From contig CBDETS010000007.1 in assembly GCA_965242975.1 (NCBI GenBank), positions 1,612,001 to 1,676,000 of the forward strand: DNA of 64,000 nt, in the 5' to 3' direction. The stretch is from JAPPHA01 sp965242975 (lineage in GTDB: Bacteria; Pseudomonadota; Alphaproteobacteria; Rhodobacterales; Rhodobacteraceae). Below, piece after piece: positions 1 through 8,329 of this stretch. Numbering within the stretch: position 1 is the stretch's first letter; the number at the start of each line of letters is the position of its first letter. Below the pieces are notes generated by a model, which saw nothing but the letters and a program-made list of their open reading frames with translations, made no database searches and was not told the origin of the DNA. Position numbers and translations under genes: made by a program.

Positions 1-34
1 AGACATCAAACTTTCAAGCGACAAACCATGAGCC

Positions 35-940
35 ATGAATACCGATAATGCACGGCCCGTCACCGATTTGGGTCGCAAGGCGCGCCTACTGATCAAGGAC
101 GGCTTCTGCGTCCTCGAGGACATGCTCGACGCCGACACCCTCCGACATACCCGCACGGTCGCCATGAAGGCCGTAAGTGATCTGTCCGCAACGCAGCTTG
201 AGGCCACCCGCGCGCCAGGGACGTTGATCGACTCGGATAACCATCCGGGCTTGGCTGAGTGCATCGGCAACCCCAGAGCGTTGGCTGCGCTGGAGGCAAT
301 GGGATTCGGTGGCAGCAAATTCTGGAAAGCGGTCATAATCAGCAAACCCGGGCCCAGTCCGCGGCTCTACTGGCACCAGGATTGCATGTGGTGGGACGAC
401 CCGCGCGCCTACGACGACTACTCCCCGATGATCTTCCTGATGTACTATCTCGACGACACGTCGCGCGAAAACGGTTGCCTGCGGCTGCTGCCGGGAACCC
501 ACCGCAGGTGGCACCGGCTCCACGAGATGGGCGACGCGCACACGAGGGACATCAACCGGATGGACAACGAGCACGACGGGCGCTTCGCCGATTTTCCGGG
601 CGAGATCGACGTGCCGGTCCGGGCGGGAGACCTGGTGGTGGGTGACGCCCGGCTGTTTCACGCCACGCACGCAAACACCACACGTGAGTATCGGACGTTG
701 ATCACGATCTGGTTTCACCCGCTGTTCGACGAATTGCAGGAACCGACGAAGAGTTGGATCCATCACGCATTCCACCGTCGGCACGCGCAGTGGCCGCCGG
801 AGGCGTTGGACAAGATTCGGTCCTTGATTCCGGACTATCGGGGAACCGTCGAGCCACCTGACTTCAATCGCCAGCCTGACCGGGTCAAGCTCAGGCAGAT
901 CTGGAGCCCGGCCGGGCAGCAGGTGCGTGAAACGGGCTAA
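35..940 (+). CDS. Phytanoyl-CoA dioxygenase (PhyH) family protein
   Basis: A 301-residue Fe(II)/2-oxoglutarate-dependent oxygenase of the PhyH family, probably cytoplasmic. The HxD iron motif is visible in YWHQDCMWWDD (about residue 110). The distal His and the 2-oxoglutarate-binding Arg fit LFHATHANTTREYRTL near residues 205-222. An ATG seven bases upstream runs straight into a stop, so the ATG at 35 is the usable start. Length is normal for the family. The substrate cannot be told from sequence, since PhyH proteins include ectoine hydroxylases, phytanoyl-CoA hydroxylases and many uncharacterised members. It stands alone between the window edge and the insertion sequences. Confidence 0.85.
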   Translation: MNTDNARPVTDLGRKARLLIKDGFCVLEDMLDADTLRHTRTVAMKAVSDLSATQLEATRAPGTLIDSDNHPGLAECIGNPRALAALEAMGFGGSKFWKAVIISKPGPSPRLYWHQDCMWWDDPRAYDDYSPMIFLMYYLDDTSRENGCLRLLPGTHRRWHRLHEMGDAHTRDINRMDNEHDGRFADFPGEIDVPVRAGDLVVGDARLFHATHANTTREYRTLITIWFHPLFDELQEPTKSWIHHAFHRRHAQWPPEALDKIRSLIPDYRGTVEPPDFNRQPDRVKLRQIWSPAGQQVRETG

Positions 941-1247
941 TGCTTGCCGGAAAATAAAATGTGTAGGATTAGTCAGGATCCCAAGCCTGACTAATCTCAT
1001 TGAACGAGGCTGCGTGCGGGCGTCGCTGACGTCTATGGGGATAGTAAGCGGTGCTGCCGTCCTACGGGCCGACTATTTCGGGTCCTTGCGGCGAAGGTCA
1101 CGGACGACCGCCATCTGCGGCCGGGGATGTTGACCTCCTGAACGGAAGCTGAGGGCGCATTTTCCGGCGAACCCGGCGTCCTGGCCTGGCTTGGCGCGAA
1201 TGGGACTGTTCGGTACTTTCGCACCGGCGTTGATCTCGTGCGGTCTG
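941..1247. other. Gap between PhyH and the IS91 relic
   Basis: About 300 bp with no convincing coding frame. It holds the 967-996 hairpin and presumably the 3' end of the IS91-family element, whose exact boundary I could not place. Confidence 0.5.
967..996. other. Perfect 11-bp hairpin after the PhyH gene
   Basis: GATTAGTCAGG (967-977) and CCTGACTAATC (986-996) are exact inverted repeats around an 8-base loop. No T run follows, so it is not a classic intrinsic terminator. It could still end PhyH transcription, or be a terminal structure of the IS91-family element, whose transposase ends at 1248. Confidence 0.55.
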
Positions 1248-1741
1248 TCAAGGAACTGGCCCCGCGGTCAGTGACGCACGGGGCGGAGCCCGAGGCGTGT
1301 AGGCGTGGCGTTGCGATTTGGGGATCGGGGCGACCTTCCTGAGGACGCCGCCGCAGTGCGGGCAGGGAACGGGCGCGACATCGTCGTCTTCACTGTCGCT
1401 GTCGCTGTCGCCGTCACCGTCGGTGGAGATCTGGTCCGGCGCCGGAAGATCGGCGATGCCGAGTGCATCGCGTGCCTGTCGGAGGGTTTCGGCGCGGCAG
1501 TTGTTGGCAAGGATGCCGAAGTGGCGGATGCGCTGCATGCCGGCGGGAAGGACATGCAGGAGGAAGCGGCCGATGAATTCCTCGGCGACGAGGGTGATGG
1601 TGCCGTAGCGGGGCTTGGCCTGTCCCGGCCGTTTCGGCTTTCGGCAGCGGATGCGGACCTGCGTGCCGTCGAAGGCGAGAATGCGGCTGTCGCCGATGGC
1701 GATTCGGTGTGTGTAACGAGAGAGATATGCGAAGACCTGCT

Positions 1742-1750
1742 CCGGGCCCC
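1742..1750. repeat. Left 9-bp target duplication of the IS4-family element
   Basis: CCGGGCCCC directly abuts the left inverted repeat and is repeated exactly at 4672-4680. This marks the insertion site within the IS91 transposase gene. Confidence 0.9.
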
Positions 1751-1763
1751 CACAGTACACGAC
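1751..1763. repeat. IS4 left terminal inverted repeat
   Basis: CACAGTACACGAC is the exact reverse complement of 4659-4671. Confidence 0.9.
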
Positions 1764-2452
1764 GCACTTGAAATGAGAGGCGAAAAGGATTCGAATTGAG
1801 GACAACCTACAACGTCTTCAACTCGAAGGATCTTCGCAATGCTCGGATTTCTCATCGCCCCTCTAACGAACACTCTACGACCGCACTTCGCCTTGAGCAA
1901 GACGAGGCTCGCGACGCTGTCGGTCCTGCTCGTTGGTCTGGCAAACTGTCGGACCGTGAATCTCAGTCACCTTGCGAGCCAGTTCCCGGGCGCGGCCCTG
2001 CACGCGTCGAACTATCGACGGCTGCAGCGGTTCTTTCAACATGTCCGTCTTGATGAAGATGTGGTCGCGGTCCTGGTGGTGCGCATTCTCGGGCTTGCAG
2101 GCCCGAAGGTCCTGGCCCTGGACCGGACCAACTGGAAACTCGGTTCACGGGACGTGAACATCCTGGTCCTCGCCATCGTGACGCAACGGTTTCGTGTGCC
2201 GTTGATGTGGAGCCTGCTCGACCACGGGGGCAACTCGTCAACAGCACAACGCATCGCGTTGATGCGTCGCTACCTGCGCCTGTTCGAGGTGTCCTCGATT
2301 GACGCCCTGCTCGCCGACCGGGAGTTCGTCGGTGCACGATGGCTGGAATTCCTCAATGAAAACAATGTCCCGTTCGTCGTCAGGTTGCGTGAGAACCTGC
2401 AGGTCCGCACCGAAGACGACGGAATGCTGAGGCTGTTCCGCACGCTGGTGCA

Positions 2453-2460
2453 CAAGAGCC
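2453..2460. repeat. Left copy of the IS110 junction sequence CAAGAGCC
   Basis: CAAGAGCC at 2453-2460 recurs at 4169-4176. Exact loss of everything between restores the IS4 reading frame. The dinucleotide recombination core of the IS110 element should lie inside this 8-bp sequence. Confidence 0.8.
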
Positions 2461-2722
2461 ACCACCCCCGCGCGGCGCCGGCCCTGTCGCGAAAGTAAAT
2501 GGTGCTTGCGGCGACGGTACCGAAGGTGTGATCTGTCTGCAGGTCGGGGCAGTCGAGGTCCGATGAGCAATGGCGTGCTCTGTCACCCGTACAAGAGCTT
2601 GGCCCGAACCATGATCGGCGTCTGTCACTGATGGCACGGTTCTGCCGTGACCTCGTTCAAGAGATTGAAGTTTCGCTGTGGTTCCTCCCTGACCTGAGTG
2701 AAAACAGACGGTCAGGGGAGGA
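2461..2722 (+). ncRNA. Probable IS110 bridge RNA region
   Basis: IS110-group elements encode a bridge RNA in the left non-coding end that pairs with target and donor DNA. Candidate guides are visible. GTACAAGAGC (2589-2598) matches the target GCACAAGAGC (2450-2459) at 9 of 10 bases, and the mismatch would be a tolerable U:G pair. Further 3', TCAAGAG (2657-2663) matches the right end of the element (4168-4174), and GTGGT (2678-2682) is complementary to the left end ACCAC (2461-2465). Target guide before donor guides is the order known for IS621. The role is inferred; I did not fold the RNA. Confidence 0.5.
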
Positions 2723-2728
2723 ATGTCC

Positions 2729-4156
2729 ATGCCACGCAAGCGAAGACGAAAGACCGAGAGCCTGGAGGTGGTGAACCGGGACTGTGCCGGGATCGACATC
2801 GGCAAGGACGTTCACTACGTCGCGGTCGATCCGGACCGGTGTGCCGACCCGGTCCGGTCGTTCGATGCCTTCACGCGGGACCTCGAGGAGATGGCGTCGT
2901 GGCTGTCGTCCTGCGGGGTTGAGACGGTGGCGATGGAATCGACCTCGGTGTACTGGATTCCGGTCTACGAGGTTCTGGATCGTGCTGGTTTCGAGGTGAT
3001 GCTGGTGCCGCCGCGGATGACGAAGCAGATCGCCGGGCGCAAGAGCGATGTGCTCGATTGCCAGTGGATCCGTCAGCTTCTGTCGTACGGGCTTCTGCGC
3101 GGCGCTTTTCGTCCCGGCGATGCGGTCTGCCCGCTGCGCTCGTACGTGCGTCAGACGAAGCGGCTGATCGAGGACCGCGCGCGCTGTGTGCTCCATATGC
3201 AGAAGGCTCTGACCGAAATGAACGTGCGGCTCGACTCGGTGATCGCCGACATCACCGGGGTGACGGGACTGAGGATCCTGCGGGCGATCATCGACGGCGA
3301 GCGTGATCCGCACCGCCTTGCGGAACTTCGCGACGGGCGGATCAGGGCCGGCGTCGACAGGATCGTGGCGGCGCTTCAGGGCACCTGGCGCGCGGAGCAC
3401 CTGTTCGCGCTGACGCAGGCGATGCAACGCTTCGACTTCCTCACTGAACAGATTGAGACGTGCGAGAAACAGATCGCGGCACAGATCGACAGCCTGACAC
3501 CTCCGGAAGGTGGTTCGGACGACGATCTGCCGCCCGGGTCCCCGGATGCTTCGCGTTCCGGGCGCAGCACATCGAAGCCCCGCTTGGGCAAGCATGCCAG
3601 CCGGACTGCCCGGGAAAGGGCGACGGCCGCGGCATTGCACGGGATGATGGGCGTCGACCTCACTGCGATCCCGACCATCGGCGTGAACACCGCGCTCACG
3701 ATTGCCTCGGAGATCGGTCCGGACTTCTCGGCCTTCCCGTCCGCACAGCACTTCTGTTCGTGGCTGGGATTGGCGCCGGGAACCCGCATCAGTGGTGGCA
3801 AGGCCCTGCCGGGACGCGCGCCGAAGGTGGTCAACAAGGTTGCGCAATCCCTGCGCATGGCGGCCATGACGGCCCGCAGGAGCCAGACATTCATCGGTGC
3901 CAGGCACCGTGGGCGCCTCGCTCGAAAGGACGCACCCGTCGCGATCACCGCAACCGCGCGGGAGCTTGCCTGCCTGATCTACACGCTGGTCACCCGCGGT
4001 GAGGAATATGTGGAGCGCGGGATCGAGACCTATGAGCAGCGCCGCGTCAACCGGACCGTCTCCAACCTCGGCCGACGCGCCAGGCAGCTCGGCTACCAAC
4101 TGGTCAAGGTCGTCGAAGATGCAGGTGTGGCGAATCCCGCAGAATCAATGGCGTAG
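2729..4156 (+). CDS. IS110-family DEDD transposase (apparently intact)
   Basis: About 475 residues. The N-terminal RuvC-like DEDD domain shows GIDIGKDVHYVAVD (first Asp), VAMESTSVYW (Glu) and KSDVLDCQW (last Asp pair). The C-terminal Transposase_20 region contains PTIGVNTALTIASEIG and FCSWLGLAPG, with the conserved Ser domain downstream. An ATG lies at 2723, but the strong GGGGAGG ribosome site sits directly against it, so the ATG at 2729 (spacing about 7) is the better start. No lesion is visible, so the element may still be active. Confidence 0.92.
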   Translation: MPRKRRRKTESLEVVNRDCAGIDIGKDVHYVAVDPDRCADPVRSFDAFTRDLEEMASWLSSCGVETVAMESTSVYWIPVYEVLDRAGFEVMLVPPRMTKQIAGRKSDVLDCQWIRQLLSYGLLRGAFRPGDAVCPLRSYVRQTKRLIEDRARCVLHMQKALTEMNVRLDSVIADITGVTGLRILRAIIDGERDPHRLAELRDGRIRAGVDRIVAALQGTWRAEHLFALTQAMQRFDFLTEQIETCEKQIAAQIDSLTPPEGGSDDDLPPGSPDASRSGRSTSKPRLGKHASRTARERATAAALHGMMGVDLTAIPTIGVNTALTIASEIGPDFSAFPSAQHFCSWLGLAPGTRISGGKALPGRAPKVVNKVAQSLRMAAMTARRSQTFIGARHRGRLARKDAPVAITATARELACLIYTLVTRGEEYVERGIETYEQRRVNRTVSNLGRRARQLGYQLVKVVEDAGVANPAESMA

Positions 4157-4168
4157 AGGGATTTTACT

Positions 4169-4176
4169 CAAGAGCC
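4169..4176. repeat. Right copy of the IS110 junction sequence CAAGAGCC
   Basis: Second copy of the junction sequence at 2453-2460; the IS4 transposase frame resumes immediately after it. Confidence 0.8.
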
Positions 4177-4658
4177 GCAGAGGCAGCAAACGCGACTGGA
4201 CCGGTTGGCTGCACACCATGGAGGAGAGGCCGGAAAACCGGCTGAAGTTCGCAGCAAAGCGGATCCGGGGAAAGGAGAGCCTCATCATCGCGACCAATAT
4301 GGAGCACCCCCGGAGCGCCCTGCGCCTCTATCGGCGTCGCTGGGCCATCGAATGCCTCTTCTCGGATGCCAAGACCCGCGGCTTCAATATCGAGGATACT
4401 CACATCACCGATTCCGCCAAACTCTCGACCCTCCTCGGCGTCGTCACCCTCGCCGTGACGTGGGCACACCGCTGTGCGACCCGGGTGATGGGGCGCAAGC
4501 CAATCCGCCGGAAGACGCACAAACGTCTCGAGAAATCCTGGTTCCGAACCGGGTTCGATGCTCTGCGGAGGTGGATCATCTACGACCCGGATGACGCACT
4601 CATGGCGTGGCAAACGACCATCCCGAAAAGACCGGTCAAACTACCCGAAATCCGGTGA

Positions 4659-4671
4659 GTCGTGTACTGTG
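4659..4671. repeat. IS4 right terminal inverted repeat
   Basis: GTCGTGTACTGTG, exact reverse complement of the left end at 1751-1763. Confidence 0.9.
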
Positions 4672-4680
4672 CCGGGCCCC
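4672..4680. repeat. Right 9-bp target duplication of the IS4-family element
   Basis: CCGGGCCCC, identical to 1742-1750. Confidence 0.9.
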
Positions 4681-5427
4681 GGAATGGTGGCTTGGCGTAG
4701 ACCACCCAGTCCTTTCCGCGGGCGGCGGAGATGGTGTCGCGGAAGGCTGCCGGGCAGGCAAGATGGGCGATGCTGCCGGTGGCCTTGATCTTCCCCTTGT
4801 CATGGGCCTTGGCCAGTTCTTCGAGGAAGCGGCGTCGGAACAGGCGAGGACCTTGACCGGTGCGAGGAAGGTTGTGCTTCCCGTGGTCCAGGCCCCGGAG
4901 ACGGTGCCGATGCCGGCATTGGGGATGACCACGTGCAGATGCGGGTGGAAGCGGAGCTTCTGGTCCCAGGTATGGAGGACGCTGGTTCCGCCGATGCGAC
5001 GCCCGCCGTGGCGCGGGTCGGCGGCGATGGTCCGCAATGTCTCGTGCGCTGTCCGGAACAGGATGCCGATCAGGATCCGGCGGTTGGCGAGGCCGATCCG
5101 CGCGATCTCTGGCGGAAGGGTGAAGACCACGTGGAAGTACGGCACGGGCAGGATGTCGGCGGCGCGCGCCTCCATCCATTTTCGTGCCGCGTTGCCCTGG
5201 CAGGTCGGGCAGTGCCGGTTCCGGCACGAGTTGTAGAGAGGGTGTTCCCGCCCGCAGCCGTCACAGTGGTACAGGTGGCCACCGAGGACTGCCGTGCGGC
5301 AGGCCTCGATGGCACCCATGACCTTTCGGCGGCACGCATCGAGCACCCCGTCCCGTGCCTGCCGGTAAGCGGGTCCGGCGCGGTGGAAGATCTCCGCCAC
5401 GCCCGGCGCTTGCGCCATGTCTGCGGA

Positions 5428-5610
5428 TCAGGACGCGATCAGGGCCGAGCCTGAGAGCGGATGATCGAGCGACGCGAACATCCTGCCGGTTGCACGTGCG
5501 TAACCTCGGGTGGTATCGGACTTGCGGTGACCGAGCGCATCCTGGATGACATCGATGCTGCCGCCACGTTCATGAACGTGAGCGGCGAATGAATGACGCT
5601 AATCTCGTGC
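5428..5610 (-). pseudogene. Tyrosine recombinase C-terminus (relic)
   Basis: Read on the minus strand, one frame gives HSFAAHVHERGGSIDVIQ followed by DALGHRKSDTTRGYARATG. This is the end of the catalytic domain of a tyrosine recombinase (HxxR region, LGH). It stops with TGA at 5428-5430, 9 bp before the IS91 transposase start, which suggests one transcription unit. The upstream LHEI lies in another frame because of two extra bases (AG) before the conserved Arg codon, so the HxLR motif is broken. Nothing upstream to 5890 is clearly recombinase-like, so the N-terminus seems lost. Accessory recombinase genes beside IS91-type transposases are known in some elements. Confidence 0.7.
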
Positions 5611-5890
5611 AAGACATAAGAGACATACTCCTTCGCCTGATGACCGTTATTAAGCCACGTAGTCAAGCCCACGTAATCTCCACGTGTGCCAGAGTCGCAG
5701 GAGAGCCAAATTGGCTTTTTCATGACTTTGTCCCGTCGTGCAAATCAGGACGGAGAATCTGTGTTTCAAATTGTGGAACAAGTTGTCCAAGGGAAAAACG
5801 AAGAGTTCGTCTCCCCAATTTGGCACCGTAATACCTTGAAGTAAAATAGATTTACTGAGCACCCGGCACCAAGGGCTTTCTGAAGCCCGT

Positions 5891-8320
5891 TCAAAGAAAG
5901 CTGCCGAGGTGAACATCGACCGGAATTCGCTCCCCGGCCACATCAAGTTCATAAGTCCCCGACATGACGAAAGATCGGCCAAACGTCTCTCGGCATCGAA
6001 CAAAACCATATCCGATGGCACGTCCGGAGTTGTGGCTCAATCCGCCGCTCGTCAGCCAGCCGACGCTTTGGTCGTTACGGAAAATGGTTTCTCCTCCAAT
6101 CAGATCGACGTCTTGCCGCCCAGTCGTGAATCCCGCCCAGATTTTTGGCACGCCGATCCTTCTTTGCCGGATCAAAGCATCGCGTCCCTTGAAACTCCAT
6201 TCCCGGTCGATTCCCGTGGCCCACTCCAGACCCGCCTCAAGAGGAGTCGTGTCAGGACCGATATCGAAACCCCATTCCGGGCGACCTGCTTCGAGTCGAA
6301 GGCTCTCGAGGCACAGATTGCCTGCAAGCCGAAGTCCGAACTCCCGCCCGGAATCCAAAAGAGACATGTAGACTGACCTGGCAGCACTGTTCGGTGCATG
6401 CAATTCCCAGACCGGCCCGTCGGACCTGATCATGTGCATCGCGAGGCAGCTCACCGAACCGACTCGGATTTGCCGCGCCTGGCCAGGAGGAAGTCCGGTT
6501 TCCGAAACATCGTCGGGGGTCGCTGAACTCACGACGGTTTGCCCGCCCGGACCCAGAATGGAGAGAACACAGGAGTCCTCGGAAACGTCTTGCAATTCGA
6601 ACTGGTCGCCCTCGCCGTCCCACCTGCGAATCCAGTTCGAAACCCGGGTTGCCATCCCGATACCGCTGACGAGGTAAAACTCGTCACTGGCAATCCGCAC
6701 GACCGTCGCGTCACATTCGATCCCTCCCCGATCGTTCAGCATCGGTGCGTAGACGATGGATCCGACGGGACAAGAAACCGCGTTCGCCGCAACTCTTTTC
6801 AGGGCCTCGCACGCGTCCGAACCCAGGATCCGGACTTTGGCACATGATGACCGATCGACAAGCACGGCAGTCGTCCTGGCGGCGCGCGCTTCCCCGGCAA
6901 CTGCCTCAGTCACCGCGTTTGCCCGGGGATTGTGCGCTTTGACCAGACCATCTCCCGGTTCCCGGATTCCGATCCAGTCGACCCGCTCCCAGCCGAGATT
7001 CTCGCCGAACCGGCCGCCGGACGACTCGAGTTCATCATGCAGCACCAGCTGCCGGTACGGGCGGGCGACCATGTTCTCGCCGCCCGCCCCCGCCAGCGTG
7101 TAGTGGGTTGCGTACGCACCATTTGTACGCCTCCTGACCCAGTCCCTGTTCCGGTGAGGTGCACCGAACCTGCGAATATCGACGGGCCCGAGATCGAAGG
7201 GCGGTTCATGTTCGCCAACCAACCTCGCCAACGCCATGCCCGCACCGCCTGCCGCTGCAATTCCGAAGGCGTTGAATCCCGCGCCAACATAGAAGTTCCG
7301 CAGTTCCGGAGCCTCCCCGAGGATGAAGTGGCCGTCCGGAGTGAAACTCTCCGGACCGTTGATCAGTTGACGAACTCCGGCGGTCGCCAATGCCGGAACC
7401 CTGTCGATTCCGGGATGCATCAACTGCTCGAACTGGTCCCAATCCGGCGGAAGAAGCGAAAAGTGAGAGTCATCGTGAATGCCGTCCTGGGCCCACGGAA
7501 CCGGGTCCGGCTCGTAACCTCCCATCACCAGTCTTCCGGCATCCTCCTTGAAATACGTTCGCCGGTCAGGGTCTCTCAACGTCGGCAGTATGGCGGGCAA
7601 CCCGACGATCGGAGTCGTGACAAGGTATTGATGCAGCAGGGACCCCAGGGGAACCGACACTCCAACTGACGCCGCGATCCAGCGCGTCCACTGTCCGGCG
7701 CAGCAAACCACCGCGCCACAGTTGATGCGACCCTGGCTGGTCTCGACCGCCGTGACCGCTTTCCCGTCCGAATCAACCTCAACCGACACGGCCTGCGTGT
7801 TCTCGAAAATCCGGACGCCGGTCATGCGTGCGCCTTTCGCAAGCGAAGCCGCCAGGTCCGATGGATTGATCTGTCCATCAGTCGGCAGGAATGTCGCTCC
7901 GACAACGTCATCCGTTGTCATGGGCGGCCACAACGTGCGAGCTTCGCCTGGAGTCAGGATCTCCATGTCCAGACCGAATGATCGGGCGAGAGAGGCCTGG
8001 CGCCGAAGCTCTTCCATCCGATCCGAACAGCACGCCAGTCTCAACCCGCCGGTCATTTTCCATCCGGTGGCGACCCCGGTTTCGGCCTCGAGCCGTTGGT
8101 ACAAGTCAACCGAATACCGGAGCAACTCGGTAATGCACGCGTGCGCGCGCAACTGCCCGACCAAGCCAGCAGCGTGAAAGGTGGTTCCCGACGTCAGGGA
8201 ACGGCGTTCGAGAAGAACGGTGTCGGTCAACCCGGACTTGCCGAGGTGATACGCCGTCGAGCAACCGAGGACTCCGCCTCCGATGATCACCACATGTGCC
8301 GTATCCGGAAACGCGTTCAC
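5891..8320 (-). CDS. Dimethylglycine/sarcosine dehydrogenase-like FAD protein with GcvT domain
   Basis: An 809-residue enzyme of the DMGDH/SARDH family, which oxidatively demethylates N-methyl amino acids and passes the one-carbon unit to tetrahydrofolate. The N-terminal FAD domain starts with VVIIGGGVLGCSTAYHL. SGTTFHAAGL contains the His that carries covalent FAD in this family. The middle FAO_M region is followed by a C-terminal aminomethyltransferase (GcvT) half from about residue 430. Length is typical. It lies 9 bp downstream of the phosphotransferase-like gene at 8330-9205 and is probably co-transcribed with it. Which substrate it uses (dimethylglycine, sarcosine or another methylated amine) is not decidable here. 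Confidence 0.9.
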   Translation of the reverse strand: MNAFPDTAHVVIIGGGVLGCSTAYHLGKSGLTDTVLLERRSLTSGTTFHAAGLVGQLRAHACITELLRYSVDLYQRLEAETGVATGWKMTGGLRLACCSDRMEELRRQASLARSFGLDMEILTPGEARTLWPPMTTDDVVGATFLPTDGQINPSDLAASLAKGARMTGVRIFENTQAVSVEVDSDGKAVTAVETSQGRINCGAVVCCAGQWTRWIAASVGVSVPLGSLLHQYLVTTPIVGLPAILPTLRDPDRRTYFKEDAGRLVMGGYEPDPVPWAQDGIHDDSHFSLLPPDWDQFEQLMHPGIDRVPALATAGVRQLINGPESFTPDGHFILGEAPELRNFYVGAGFNAFGIAAAGGAGMALARLVGEHEPPFDLGPVDIRRFGAPHRNRDWVRRRTNGAYATHYTLAGAGGENMVARPYRQLVLHDELESSGGRFGENLGWERVDWIGIREPGDGLVKAHNPRANAVTEAVAGEARAARTTAVLVDRSSCAKVRILGSDACEALKRVAANAVSCPVGSIVYAPMLNDRGGIECDATVVRIASDEFYLVSGIGMATRVSNWIRRWDGEGDQFELQDVSEDSCVLSILGPGGQTVVSSATPDDVSETGLPPGQARQIRVGSVSCLAMHMIRSDGPVWELHAPNSAARSVYMSLLDSGREFGLRLAGNLCLESLRLEAGRPEWGFDIGPDTTPLEAGLEWATGIDREWSFKGRDALIRQRRIGVPKIWAGFTTGRQDVDLIGGETIFRNDQSVGWLTSGGLSHNSGRAIGYGFVRCRETFGRSFVMSGTYELDVAGERIPVDVHLGSFL

Positions 8321-8329
8321 CGAACGGGA

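Larger units (their letters stand above)
2461..4176 (+). mobile_element. IS110-family insertion sequence
   Basis: About 1.7 kb with no terminal inverted repeats, as expected for IS110. A long 5' non-coding end (about 260 bp) precedes a DEDD transposase, and only a few bases follow it. That layout matches the IS110 group rather than IS1111, where the long non-coding end is downstream. The ends were set by the shared CAAGAGCC and by the restored IS4 frame, so they are certain only to within that 8-bp repeat. Confidence 0.9.
1839..4658 (+). pseudogene. IS4-family transposase, interrupted by IS110
   Basis: A DDE transposase in two exons-like parts, 1839-2460 and 4177-4658. Joining them across one copy of CAAGAGCC gives 367 residues, a normal IS4-family length, with the junction LVHKSRRGSKRDW. 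Catalytic signposts are LDRTNWKLG and LLADREFVGARW in the first part. The second part has YRRRWAIECLFSDAK, which fits the IS4 signature Y-x2-R-x3-E-x6-K exactly. The coding sequence is otherwise open, so the only visible lesion is the IS110 insertion. Confidence 0.92.
1751..4671 (+). mobile_element. IS4-family insertion sequence (interrupted by IS110)
   Basis: Bounded by 13-bp perfect terminal inverted repeats, CACAGTACACGAC (1751-1763) and GTCGTGTACTGTG (4659-4671), with a 9-bp target duplication outside. Without the IS110 insertion it would be about 1.2 kb with one transposase gene, normal for IS4 relatives. It inserted into an IS91 transposase in the opposite orientation. Its own transposase is broken, so it could move only with help in trans. 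Confidence 0.93.
1248..5418 (-). pseudogene. IS91-family transposase, split by IS4 and frameshifted
   Basis: A Y2/HUH rolling-circle transposase in two pieces. The N-terminal piece (5418 down to about 4672) has the zinc-binding domain (CDGCGREHPLYNSC, then RNRHCPTC) and the HUH motif HPHLH. The C-terminal piece (1750 down to 1248) begins at GPEQVFAYLSRYTHRIAI, where YLSRY is the YxxxY tyrosine pair, and ends with a CPHCGG motif. Removing the IS4 element and one 9-bp target repeat joins the pieces in frame as KPPFRGPEQVFAYL. A separate one-base frameshift lies near 4845, between APVKVLA and LFRRRFLEELAKAH; the rebuilt gene is one base short of 414 codons. The gene therefore has two independent lesions. 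Confidence 0.9.

Noticed and set aside
2657..4099. 480-codon minus-strand frame opposite the IS110 transposase
   Set aside because: It mirrors the transposase on the other strand, has Arg/His-rich composition and no family resemblance; long antisense frames are expected at this GC content.
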